In this document: positions 45,463 to 55,330 of the stretch, one piece after another
Numbering within the stretch: the first letter of the stretch is position 1
Layout: every line of letters begins with the position of its first letter
Program-made: the position numbers and the translations under genes
The notes under the pieces: generated by a model
Database searches by the model: none
What the model was told of the DNA's origin: nothing
What the model saw: the letters and a program-made list of their open reading frames with translations, nothing else
DNA from: Thelonectria olida
Lineage: Eukaryota > Ascomycota > Sordariomycetes > Hypocreales > Nectriaceae
Assembly: GCA_020736575.1 (NCBI GenBank)
Contig: JAGPYM010000007.1
Location: 62,001 to 126,000 of the forward strand
DNA length: 64,000 nucleotides
Direction: 5' to 3'

Positions 45463-47246
45463 CGTGACGATGCTCCTTTCCTATCTTTTGCACCGTGCTC
45501 CGACCATGATATCTTCGCGTTGCAGCGGCGTTGGGGGGGGAAGTTGAGGAACGTCAAGTTGCAGCAGTTGAGTTGGTGGTTGTCGTGACGGCAATGGCGG
45601 TGGGTGGTGGTTGTGGTGGGTTGGAAAGGAGGAGGGAGAATTAACGCGCGGGAGTAGCAGCCTCTACGCGACCAGGCCAAGTTGGCAACGAAAGGCGGCG
45701 GTGCGTCATCCGCAGGCTCTGCTGCAGGGGGCCCGGGGGGGAATTCGCGGAGATGAAGGCCTGGAGGGCAGCAAAGGGGGGGGGAGTCCAGCGCGTGTAG
45801 CAGGGAGCAAGATGCGAAGGTGAGAAGAGCGATCTCCAGGCCGTGGAGCAGGCGAGAGCGAGAAATTGGTTGGGTGCGAGGGGAGAAAAATCGCTGAAGT
45901 CGGAAAGTTGAAGATTGTCCAGAACCAGTCGCCTTCTTTTTCTGGGTTTTGCTTTTGGTTTTGGCTTCAGGGATGATGGCACCTGGCTTGGCTCCTTTGA
46001 TTGGCAAACACCGGTGTTGTCCAGCCACCTGAGCCACGCTAAGGTCCCCTGGAGGGATCTTGTGGAGTGCTGTTCAGCCCGTTTGAGCCACACAATGTGA
46101 GACCTAAGTGCCGGCGCACCGCCACGTTTCCTCAGTACATGGGGCGTTGGTATTCGTTTGCGGGGCGGCACCGCGTCCTGCTACCACGCGACAAGGTAAT
46201 TAAACTTGCTCTAAATGTTGAGGTTGACGTGATGATTCTTCGATCTTCAAACGCTTTCATGCACAACACCACAAATAAATGCATCAAATGAGCGCATCAA
46301 ATAATTAAATATTTGCGGATGAAAGCGTAAACGGTCTGACAAATAGAATAATAAAAACAACTGTTCAGCGCATAAATGTCATCAAACTCTTTCTCCATTC
46401 TCCCCTGTACTATACACACTTCCGTGTCCCTGCAAGCCCAAGCCATTGTGTTCGTTTGTTCGCAATCGCTGTCATTCCGCAACAAAGCTGTTGCTTCTCT
46501 TCACTACGCTCACTTTCTTCCGCGGATCGTCACTTCTTTCAAAACGCAAACTGCAGGAACAAAGCCATGCATGCATCCCTCTCACCGCCATGGCGCGTGT
46601 GGGCCCATACGGGCGTATGAAACCGAGACGGCTTCTCTCAAGCCTCTTCTATTCGTGGGCTTCTTCTAATCTTGGAAATCAGCTGCGACGTCATCTAATT
46701 CCACCGCCAACGTGAAAGGTGAGATATTGCCACTTACTATTGTGTCTGTCGGTATTGAGCAAGACCGAGTGCACCTAGACAAAGATAAATGATGAGGATG
46801 GATGCCCCAAATCCGATCCAAATCAAAGGAAGACAATACTGTACCTGTCCTAAAGGATTAGTATGAAATTGGAACGATGCATCAGACGATAAATCAGAAC
46901 AACAAACTACGATTGCAAAACGATAAATCAGAGCAATAACCAAAACGATACGGTCTGCTGCAAATTGCAGATGAAAACGAAACAAATGCTTTCATTTCTC
47001 AACCAATAACATAAAATCAGAATAACCAAGCATCCTCTCGCACATATTCATGTGTAGTGCCAAAGTTAATACCAAATCAACCAAGAACGCAGGTATCCAG
47101 GTCATTATGGATGTCCAAGGCCTCATTTTCGGAGTTGACTGATCAGGGCAAAACTCCCCCAAACAATTATTTCCATCACAAGCGCTGTGAGAGCAAATTA
47201 CTTCCCCCCTTAACGCCAAGTCCATCTACCGCGACAGTTTTCTGCT
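45463..47246. other. Upstream region of SET1 and 3' flank of the next gene
   Basis: 1.8 kb between two minus-strand genes. The 0.7 kb next to SET1 is GC-rich and carries open leader frames, one of 192 codons (46037-45459) whose TGA overlaps the SET1 ATG. From 46.2 to 47.2 kb the DNA is AT-rich, with a repeated ACGATAAATCAG near 46885 and 46919. No gene is supported. Confidence 0.45.
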
Positions 47247-48613
47247 TCAAACATGTGTCTCTTCAAGCCCAAGAGAGAGCTCAAACTCTTCTTCGTCGTC
47301 AGACGGGGGAAGCGGTCGGCGGATGGGGATGATGTCCTCATTATGATCATCTTCCTCCTCGAAAAGGAACGTGAACACAGGACGAGTCTCCTGACTTCTC
47401 ATATACGCTGCCTGTCGCAGACGAGCAGGCGTGATAGTCATATCAGAAGAAAAGGATTCACTGGATTGCGCAGGCTTGACTGTGCGTGCGGGTTGAACAG
47501 TTTCACTAACAACACGACGGTGAGTCTGCAACATCGAGGAGGCGACTCTGCCTCGACTGTAGCCGATTGTGGTCCTTGACGCAGCTTCTCCAGCAGCGCT
47601 TTCGGTGGTCGACGTCTTTGCGACAGCCGTGGGTCTCTTGCCCTGGAGCATTGTGCTGAGTGGCTTTCTCGTTTTGGTGGTGCGAATGGGCAATGGAGCA
47701 TCGGTGCTCCTGGAAGTGTCGGATGCCATTGACAGCGCCGACGCAGCGCGTCTAGACGCAAGTGTAGATGGTTGTTTCTTGACAAGGCGGCTCGGTGCCT
47801 TGAGTGGTTCCCTCTTCACGAGGTGGTTCTTCAACTGACGCGGGGGGCTTTGCTTGTCTCTCATGTTCCACTCCACATTAGCTGTTTTATGTTGGTTTCG
47901 TGAGCCGGCCTTGTTCGTGACCTTGTGCATCGTCTCGTCATACTCCTGGTCCTGGTCAGGGACGCCCTTACCGCCAACTGTATCGGCCCAGAAAGGATAG
48001 AATCCGTTCTGCACATGCATCTTCACAAGCCCATCGTCTTGTAGGACGTCATCTGTGAAAACATCCGACTCGTAGGGGCGGTCCTGAGGTCTTGGTGGCG
48101 CATATTCGGGCTCCTGCTCTCCAACTGTCTTCTGTTCGTCCTTTGACTTGAATTGGAGAGGAGCCATCTCGACGGACAGCTGCTTGCGTTTATGGGTCGT
48201 TGGCCTGAGTTGCGATTTCTCGAGCTTGTTCACCATGCCCTTGACGCCGCCGGTCTGCCCCGTCCTGGCTTTGGCGTTGGTGGTTTTGTTGCCCAAAGGG
48301 GCGCGGCTTTGAGTACCTGTCCAGATGTCAGCGACATCTATAACCGACCATTCGCGGCATTATACGTACCCATTGGCGTCTCCATTGCCTGGCGCGGCCC
48401 CTTGGGCTTCATTCCTGTCTTGTCATTTCCAAACTGTTTCGCTCCTCCAAGCCCGGTTTTTCCAGTGAATGCAGTCGGAGCATTTTCGTCGTTCTGGCCA
48501 AAAGGACCTGGTGTCTTTGGAAATCGTGCACCTGGCGTCTTGAGATGCTGCTGCTTCGAAGAAACTCGCTGACTCCTCACCAGATTCTCCTGATCACGGT
48601 GTGAAGCCAACAT
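47247..48613 (-). CDS. Conserved basic protein of unknown function
   Basis: 437 residues in two exons, 48613-48370 and 48316-47247; intron 48317-48369 is GTACGT to GACAG. The N-terminus MLASHRDQENLVRSQR and the blocks NDENAPTAFTGKTGLGG, QSRAPLGNKTTNAKAR and KQPSTLASRRAASALSM are features I associate with a conserved protein of filamentous ascomycetes. The middle is acidic and aromatic (DRPYESDVFTDDVLQDDG, NGFYPFWADTVGGKG). The C-terminus is strongly acidic (FLFEEEDDHNEDI, PPSDDEEEFELSLGLEE). It has no transmembrane segment and no recognisable catalytic domain. The N-terminal DQEN and DENAP motifs recall KEN-like degrons of cell-cycle substrates, but this is weak. It diverges from tropomyosin. 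Confidence 0.8.
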
Positions 48614-49090
48614 AACAGGGAGTGGTCTTGTCGAATTGATCTCGATGATAGGTTCTCCAATGATGGATACAGTTGAGTGTTGAGCTCAACGATAGGGGTT
48701 TGGCGAAATCACCAAGGTCCAAGTCCGTACTTGCTGGGGTGAACGACTGGGATGTTTTGCTAGTTTATAACTTGTTGGCGCGGCAACCTACGCTGCCCAA
48801 GCTCAGGCGCCGTCCAACCTTGCTCACGAAGCGGGGCGGCATTTGCGCCACAAAGCCACATGGTGCTCATCCCTCTAAGCTTGTCACTTGTCCCAGCGGC
48901 GCCTCAGTTGGGGCAGTTGTGGAGGAGCCTGGAGGGGCATCACTTCTCCCCTTTCTCTCGGCTTCCCGACCATTTCATCAACACCCACCTCCGCTTCTGC
49001 ACCCACTCTTAAGATCGACTTTGACCCATCTTGCAACCGTCTTCACCTCTACTACTCAACTCACGACAATTTTGTCTACGCTCGCCCAAA
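48614..49090. promoter_or_regulatory. Divergent promoter region with 12-bp palindrome
   Basis: 477 bp between the unknown protein and tropomyosin. It contains the perfect palindrome GTTGAGCTCAAC at 48679-48690, about 70 bp upstream of the minus-strand start. The 130 bp next to the tropomyosin ATG are C/T-rich. Confidence 0.5.
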
Positions 49091-49788
49091 ATGGATCGCA
49101 TCAAGGAGGTACGATGTCCCAGCCCATCAGTTACCCCACCATGCCGGCCCGTTGGAGGGGTACAGCGTTTAGTTGCACTCGTGGCTAATATGGTTTCCAT
49201 CGGATAGAAAATGAACTCTCTTCGCCTGGAGGCTGATGAGGCCGCCAGCAAGGTCGAGGAGCTTCAGACCAAGGTCAAGGCGCTAGAGCAGGAGAACCTT
49301 AGCAAGGAGCAGGAGATCACCTCTCTGCAGCACAAGAATAACCTTCTTGAGGGAGAGGTTGAGAAGCTCGAGACCGCCATCAAGGACTACAAGAAGTCCG
49401 CCGACGAGGGCCAGCAGCATGGCACCCAGAACGAGACCCTTCAGCGACGACTGCAACTCCTCGAGGAGGAGGCCGAGGATGCCGATAAGACTCTCCGCGA
49501 GGCCAACGAGAAGTACGTCAGCGTCATATCTCCGTCGCAGCCAATGATCACCGCCATTTCGTGACGCGATGCGTCAGCACCCCTTTTTGTCCATGTGCAA
49601 AATATCTAACAAAATCCTCTCATAGGCTCCGACAGACCGACGTCAAGGCCGGACACTTCGAGCGAAAGGTGCAAGCCCTCGAGGCCGAGCGTGATAACTG
49701 GGAGAGCAAGTACGAGGAGATGGCCACGAAGCACACCACCCTCCAGAAGGAGTTGGAGGCTCTCCAGGACGAGATTGGCAACATCTGA
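49091..49788 (+). CDS. TPM1: Tropomyosin
   Basis: 161 residues in three exons: 49091-49108 (MDRIKE), 49208-49512 and 49626-49788. Introns 49109-49207 (GTACGA, ATAG) and 49513-49625 (GTACGT, ATAG) keep frame. The whole chain is a heptad coiled coil without Pro, rich in Glu, Lys and Leu: KMNSLRLEADEAASKVEELQ, then ENLSKEQEITSLQHKNNLLE, and a C-terminal ELEALQDEIGNI. The length equals that of yeast Tpm2 and fission yeast Cdc8 (161). Tropomyosin stabilises formin-made actin cables and the contractile ring; fungal forms are often N-terminally acetylated. The tiny 18-bp first exon is needed to obtain the conserved MDRIKEKMN start. Confidence 0.95.
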
Positions 49789-50079
49789 GCGAGCTGCTGC
49801 GAACCAGAGTTGCCTCATGGCCGTTGCAAGGTTGCCAGGCAGCAGTGGGCAGGCTGGGCCAGGATCAGCTTGGCCGGTTGCTGCCTTCGATTGCGGAGGC
49901 CTTAGTATTAAGTGTTGACGAACGAGCGAAAGGGGGTAGCAACTGCATGTTACGATTCTTCTAGCTGATTGAAGCTGGCTTTTTCTCAAGGGTATCTTGT
50001 TGTAAATTCCTGTCCGCCTTCGTTCTGCCGGCATGCCTCCCTTGTATCTTCATTTCTCCTCTAGCAGGTTAAAGTAGAC

Positions 50080-50793
50080 TTAAGCACGCGCTCGTGGCCT
50101 GCTCTTAATTTTGCGCTTGACCTCCGTCAGCTGCCTCTCGATTTTCGATTCGTAGCGGAATTTCTTCTTTTTCTTTTTGGGCCGCTCCGGCTTTGAATCC
50201 GCCTTTTTCGCTTCTTCCGTCTCTTTGTCCTTGTCCTTGTCCTCGTTGTATGCGTCAACCTGCGGCTTATACAGGCCGTCTCTTGACACTGACACAGATT
50301 CGACGGTGACTGTCGTGTATCGATCCTCGTCAATGTATTCCTCCTCGTGGTCCACGATGTTGAGATCCGGTTGGTCGGGGATGCCGTCCCACTCGTCAGC
50401 AGATGCCTCGTCGGAATCTTGCTCGACCCCTCCTGCAACTTCCGACTCTTGCAGCATCCTGTTTACCGCGTTGACGTGATCCTCCACCTCGCGGCGGCGC
50501 TCTTCTCGCACCTAACAAAGCAGCGTTCTTAGCAGACCGGTCGCAGCAGAGTTGGGATTGGTAGGTGGAATGTCTATTACCTGTTTGCGCGCTTCAATAC
50601 GCTCTAGACGAGCCCTCTTTGCTGCCTCTTCTTGGGCATTTTTGATCCGTTGCTGTTTGCGCTTGTGGAAGCCGGTAAGAAATTCTTGTCGCGCCTCGAT
50701 GTCGAAGTTAACTTCTTCGACGCCGTAGGTTGCCTTTCTCTTTTTGGATTGCAGTGGCAAGACGCTCTTTTTGACGCGAGGTTTTGCGAACAT
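50080..50793 (-). CDS. RRP17: Rrp17/NOL12-type nucleolar protein
   Basis: 214 residues in two exons, 50793-50581 and 50511-50080; intron 50512-50580 is GTAATA to TTAG. The N-terminal signature is VNFDIEARQEFLTGFHKRKQ followed by RIKNAQEEAAKRARLERIEA, which continues after the splice as VREERRREVEDHVNAVNRML, the defining block of the Nop25/NOL12/Rrp17 family. The middle is acidic (DEASADEWDGIPDQPDL) and the end is Lys-rich (ERPKKKKKKFRYESKIER, KRKIKSRPRARA). Yeast Rrp17 is a 5'-3' exonuclease required for 5.8S and 25S rRNA maturation and 60S export. The second exon begins with GTG, so only the spliced model gives a complete family domain. It diverges from BIG1. Confidence 0.88.
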
Positions 50794-51744
50794 TTTGCCC
50801 GTTGGTGTTGGCCAATTGGCTTCGGATGCTGAGTTTCAATCGGTGTCGTGGGTAGCCAAGGAAAGAATAAATCGTTGTCTTTTGACCTTTTGGAGGACGA
50901 AGGCTCGAATTCCACCTCTGTACAAACTTTCCGCGTGGGTCACCGATGGTCGGGGAGACCAGACACCGGCTGAGTTGCAAGGTTCCACGCTCCGCTGGGT
51001 ACAGTATTACTTGGGTAAGATGCACACTGTGCGCTAACTCTGCCTGAACCGCAGTAGAGAGAGCTGGAGCAACGATCAGAGGCTCCTGGGATATGCCACC
51101 GTCAAGGAGGAAAACTCTTATTATTGCCTTTATTCAACATTGATACACCTAGGTAAATGCTCTTGAGATACGGCTACTGATCTAACCAGTCTTTGGAAGC
51201 CCGACCCGTCTGCCGTCTTTATCCGGTATAGACGCTGGAAGTAGTTCAACGCTCATGTTGGCTTCAACGCCGTTAGATTGTAAGGTGATTAACCTGGTAT
51301 AGTTTCCGCAGATTTCATATGTTGAGGTCTCCCTTCTTCTTAGCTAAATACCTAGACAATAACTACTTACATTACCGGTCGGTGCCTGAAGGCTCAGTCA
51401 CTTGGTCCTCAAGCTGAATTGATGGGCTAACATTTGAAATATTACCTTTGCTGATAATGGTAGAGGCCCTGGTATTAATCTCGAAAAGAACACCTTCCCT
51501 ACAGCCGTTATAATTATCTCTTCTGATTATTGAAGCCCGATTTGTCTTGAGCGCGGAATGGGTCTTGTGTAACAATTGCAGCACTCTCGAGCTGGGGTAC
51601 GTCACTCGCTGTGATGACTAACCAGAACATTACATAAGCTAGCTGCATCAGCTCCCATAGCGTCGAGCTGCGAGACAGCATCACCAGCTGGCCCCGACAG
51701 GCAGACACTAATAAGTCGGCAATTCAACCTTTTTCTCGTCAGTT
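50794..51744. promoter_or_regulatory. Divergent region, RRP17 / BIG1
   Basis: 951 bp. The ends should hold the RRP17 and BIG1 promoters. The centre, about 51130-51710, is less GC-rich and contains two minus-strand open frames (51605-51372 and 51708-51514) that overlap in different frames. I recognise no family in either and do not call a gene. Confidence 0.4.
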
Positions 51745-52747
51745 ATGCGTCTCCAACTTCTTGCTGGCGCTCTAGCGCTCGCCAGGCCTTCGATTGCCTT
51801 TTCTGATTCTTCTCCTTTGTTTCTGCTCTCTGGCTCCAAGTATGACGCGCGCGCGCGCCCTCATCCCTTGTCTTGATGAACGAGCTCCCTAACCAAGGCG
51901 TCTATCTAGGTTCCCCGATGCTCCCGCCCCCGACCGATTCCAGACGAGCTCCCGCGCGATAGAGAATGCCAAGAATATTCTCTCAGAATGCCCGACCGAC
52001 CGATACTTGATCGTTGCTCATCCTGGCGTCAAGTCCTTCGATCTCGTTAACAGAGGCGGCGACTGCGCTGGCAGCTCTATGCGAAACCTCTGCCATCTTG
52101 TGGAAAACTCCCCCCTCGAGGGCAAGTACGTTGTGACCGAGGTTATTGGCGAGATGACCAAAGATGGCCTGGCATCCTTTGTCAAGAAGGCTTGCACTCA
52201 GAAGAACAAGGACGTCACCGTTGAGGAGGTCACTCTCCCACCAGTGACCTCGGACTGGGCTGGATCCCTCGAGGCTGGTGGTAGGTTACATATCCACAGC
52301 CGTGTAGAAGGCCTGCGGGACTGACCGTGACACAGAACTAGCTTTGGCCAAGGCCTATAATGAGATCGCGTCGAGCGAGCCTTACACCATCCTGTACATC
52401 GGCACCCCCGGTGAGCAGGTCTACGAGCCCGAGTTTGACAACCGCGCCCGTATGGACCTCAAGCGGGATCTTCGAAGCTTTACTCGAGACGACAAGAACA
52501 GCACGGTTGACAGACGTCCCCTGTTTGAGAAGTATCAGTTCTTCACTCCTGGTATGCATATCCTTCCTCTCGCAAGTGTTGAACCCATCCGTTTAACTCT
52601 GAGCCAGGTATCTTCATGGCCATCATCATTGCCCTTGTGCTCTTGTCGATCCTGGGCGTTGGCCTCAAGGCCCTCTCCAGCCTCGAGGTGTCCTACGGCG
52701 CCTTCGACAAGGATATGGGTCCCGCGGCCCAGAAGAAGCAGCAGTAA
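51745..52747 (+). CDS. BIG1: Big1-type ER membrane protein (V-ATPase S1/Ac45-like)
   Basis: 273 residues in four exons: 51745-51839, 51910-52280, 52336-52551 and 52608-52747. Introns are 51840-51909 (GTATGA, CTAG), 52281-52335 (GTAGGT, ACAG) and 52552-52607 (GTATGC, CCAG). A signal peptide covers about residues 1-18 (MRLQLLAGALALARPSIA). A lumenal domain follows, with PTDRYLIVAHPGVKSFDL and VVTEVIGEMTKDGLASFVKK. After FEKYQFFTPGIF comes a single membrane segment at about 229-248, then the conserved cytosolic tail SLEVSYGAFDKDMGPAAQKK. Yeast Big1 resides in the ER, is needed for beta-1,6-glucan and belongs to the family of V-ATPase accessory proteins. The first intron contains a run of alternating CG (51846-51856). 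Confidence 0.88.
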
Positions 52748-53206
52748 TCTTGTTTTTGCTCTCAAGTCTTTGTAGCTACGAAGCTCGACACGTGGCTGTC
52801 TCGCAGATGGTGCCCATCCCAGACGAGGGATGGTATTGTACATCAGATTATGGAGTTTTGGGTTTCCTTGGTGCGTCTTGACCGGAGGGAGGATCAGAAT
52901 CAACACGTTGCCAGATCATAGGTTAGAGTCAGAATAAGGACAATGTTTTATCATCAGAGGTCGCCATTTCTCCTGGATCAAACCGAATGAGTCCCAGTCT
53001 CCAACCCAAGCCATGCTAGATTGGGCATATAAAGTCGATAATAACACCAAACGCCCATAGGACTCTGCCGCTCTCTCTGATGCTCCTCCCACTCGGTTTG
53101 TCAGTATCTCTCTCCAATCATCTAAGAAACTCCAAGCCCCATGCAAAGCCCTTCTATTCCCGTTTCCTCTTTCTTTTCCACTCATTTGCCCCTCTTCTTT
53201 ACCTAC
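52748..53206. other. Convergent 3' region, BIG1 / TRM112
   Basis: 459 bp between convergent stops, likely two 3' UTRs. Nothing else seen. Confidence 0.5.
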
Positions 53207-53656
53207 TCACACCAAGTGGCTTGGTAACAAGAAGTTGGCAATGCCCTCCTTGACAGCGTACTCATGTCCGCAGTTCCCACACACCAACATACCCTCGTTG
53301 ATCTGAGTCTCAACTAGGAGGTGGTGCAGGTCCTTGAGCGTCTTCTCATCGGCCTTCAACTCCTCAGCAGTGGGAGGCTGCTCGGGAAGTTGTGGAAACC
53401 CCAGCTGTCTCTATTGTTAGTTCTGATAACTGAAGCTCCATCAGAAACGACAAAGGTTCCCTCCACTCACCTCGGAACTCGTCGTGCGCAGGGCCGTCCA
53501 GTCAAGGCGGGGCAGCACATTGATGATCATGTCGGCGTTCAGCTCGATTTCATCCTGCACCAACTCGGCGTCCTTGGCGTGAAGCGGGAACGAGTCGGAG
53601 GAGCTCTTGCAGGCCTTGATGGCGCAAGTGAGGAAGTTAAGGCTAAGAACCTTCAT
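53207..53656 (-). CDS. TRM112: Trm112, activator subunit of methyltransferases
   Basis: 127 or 129 residues in two exons. Exon 1 is 53656-53471 (MKVLSLNFLTCAIKACKSSS and INVLPRLDWTALRTTSSE). The intron starts GTGAGT at 53470 and has two usable acceptors six bases apart, giving exon 2 from 53410 (adds Arg-Gln) or from 53404, ending at 53207. Exon 2 carries LHHLLVETQINEGMLVCGNC and GHEYAVKEGIANFLLPSHLV, the hallmark end of the family. Only the second zinc-knuckle Cys pair (CGNC) is present, with a lone Cys pair near the N-terminus (CAIKAC). Trm112 holds Trm9, Trm11, Mtq2 and Bud23 in active form for tRNA, eRF1 and 18S rRNA methylation. Confidence 0.95.
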
Positions 53657-53783
53657 GGCGAGGAGGAAAAGTCGTGGTATATTTGGTTTGGTTTTTTTGT
53701 AGGCAGTGAAAGAGAAACCCGCTGGTGAACTTACAGCTTTTTTTTCCGGCGGGGAGGGCGAGAGACGTGGGATGAGTGCTAAA

Positions 53784-54036
53784 ACACGCACCTTTGAAAT
53801 AGAAACACGCACCTATGACTAAGCTAAAACTGTAAATTCTAAGCTATTCAGTTTAACTTAAACACATTTTCCCCTATAGCTTAATAACTTAATTATAATT
53901 AATATATATATTAGGGTTAAGCTTAGGGTTATATAAGCGTATGGACTGGTTAGAGATTAGATATTGGTTAGGATTGGTAGATATTAGGCTAAGATAGGCT
54001 TAGCTGTACGTGCGTGTCTCAGTTTATGTGCGTGTT
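53784..54036. repeat. AT-rich element with inverted ACACGCAC ends (element A)
   Basis: About 250 bp of AT-rich DNA between TRM112 and cypB. The left end has ACACGCACCT at 53784-53793 and again at 53805-53814. The right end has the inverted motif GTGCGTGT at 54010-54017 and 54028-54035, so the termini form doubled inverted repeats; a second matching block, CTAAGC, follows inward on both sides. The interior contains TTAGGGTTAAGC then TTAGGGTTAT (about 53911-53932) and many GGTTAG/ATTAG words. It resembles a degenerate MITE or a decayed telomere-like insertion. Confidence 0.6.
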
Positions 54037-54336
54037 AGGTGCTCGCGGGCTGCCCGTTCAATGTTCATCGGCCCCACGTGACAGGGGTCTCGAGTTGCAG
54101 CCATGACGGAGCCACAAGAGCAGGCGTGGCCATGTTCGATGATGGAGGTCCCTTGTACATTTGAATTGGGAAATAAAAGAACGTCAAATGCTTCACGTTG
54201 GCTGAAACCTTCCATGTAGATTGGGATATCAACTACAGCACTGCTATTTGGACCTCTGTCGCAAATCCGAAACAGCATCAGTGTGACTTTTATGTAACAT
54301 TCGTCTAACACATCTCACACATCCAATTCTCTCAAC

Positions 54337-54476
54337 TTAAAAGCGGCCAGGGTGCATGCTCTTGCTAGCACGGATTCCAACAAAGACGAGACCAACAACC
54401 GCACCGAGGAACGCAAGCTTTGTGAACAAGGACCAGCCCTCCTCAGGCGCCCACTCGGCACCGCCATATAGAGCTT
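54337..54476 (-). other. Possible alternative last exon of cypB encoding a membrane anchor
   Basis: A coding-like exon follows acceptor TTCCAG (ending at 54477) with an excellent CTGAC branch point about 22 bases before it. Its frame reads ALYGGAEWAPEEGWSLFTKL, then a hydrophobic stretch AFLGAVVGLVFVGI, and ends RASKSMHPGRF with TAA at 54337. No upstream ATG exon of its own fits the phase. A GTATTC donor inside the last cypB exon (intron 54477-54579) fits exactly and would replace the IHVEL end by this anchor, giving 247 residues. A stronger-looking GTAACG donor at 54548 lies after the cypB stop and would instead make a 3' UTR intron. The exon is probably transcribed; its product is uncertain. 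Confidence 0.45.
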
Positions 54477-54559
54477 CTGGAAGCGCGCGGCACACACGAG
54501 TCAGCTACTCAGGCCAACGACGAAGGAGTGTGTGTGGAGGCACGTTACCATGCCATTGT

Positions 54560-55330
54560 TTAGAGCTCGACGTGAATACCTTCAGGGGGGACCGGGAGCT
54601 CGCCGCTCTTGGCAATCTTGACGGCCTTCTTGGGCTTGTCGCCAGGGTTCGTGGGCGTGTTCTCGATCTTCTCGACAATGTCGTAGCCCTCGAGGACCTC
54701 ACCAAAGACGACGTGGCGACCGTCGAGCCAACTAATCAATCCCGTCAGTTTCTAGCTCCAGGATGTGCAGTGTAGTGGTTCGGGGGGGTTATGGGTTGCT
54801 TACGAGGTGATGACAGTGGTGATGAAGAACTGGGAGCCGTTGGTGTCCTTGCCAGCGTTGGCCATGGAGAGGAGACCCTTCTTGGAGTGCTTGAGCTTGA
54901 AGTTCTCGTCCTTGAACTTCTCGCCGTAGACTGTGAAAAAGCATCAATGTCAGCCAATCGTCTTTGGAGGAGCTGTAAGCAATGCGACGCGGGGTTTCAA
55001 CATACTGGACTTGCCACCAGTGCCGTCGTGGTTGGTGAAGTCACCACCCTGGATCATGAACTGCTTGATGACACGGTGGAAACCGGAGCCCTCGTAGCCG
55101 AAGCCCTTCTCGCCAGTAGCAAGGGCACGGAAGTTCTCAGCGGTCTCGGGGACAGTCTTGCCGTAAAGGCCCATGACGATGCGGCCGAGGTTCTCGCCAT
55201 CCTGCTCGATGTCGAAGTAGACCTTGTGAGTGATCTTGGGTCCCTTGGCAGCCTCGGCAGCTTGGGTAAAGAAGACCAAGCCAACGCCGAGGACGAGGGC
55301 CGAGACAAAAAGTCGGCGAAGGTTAAACAT
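54560..55330 (-). CDS. cypB: Cyclophilin B, ER peptidyl-prolyl isomerase
   Basis: 207 residues in three exons: 55330-55006, 54930-54804 and 54731-54560. Introns are 54931-55005 (GTATGT, CACAG) and 54732-54803 (GTAAGC, TTAG). A signal peptide spans about residues 1-27 ([19 protein letters not shown], cut after AEA). The cyclophilin domain keeps the active-site Arg, Phe, Met and Gln in [16 protein letters not shown], the Phe pair in GSQFFITT and the drug-binding Trp in [11 protein letters not shown]. The last residues HVEL resemble an HDEL-type ER retrieval signal, so the enzyme should fold proteins in the ER lumen. The upstream open frame to 55471 is leader; the ATG at 55330 opens the signal peptide. 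A possible alternative 3' exon lies just downstream. Confidence 0.96.

Noticed and set aside
46737..46985. 82-codon minus-strand frame with hydrophobic stretches
   Set aside because: Sits in AT-rich DNA where hydrophobic codons arise by chance; no start context or conserved feature.
51372..51708. Two overlapping minus-strand frames between RRP17 and BIG1
   Set aside because: They are in different frames, neither is recognisable, and no splice sites join them.
54505..54705. 66-codon Arg/Ser-rich frame overlapping the last cypB exon, which could also splice in phase into the membrane-anchor exon
   Set aside because: It is an out-of-frame reading of cyclophilin codons. It would need a second coding frame over a conserved exon.
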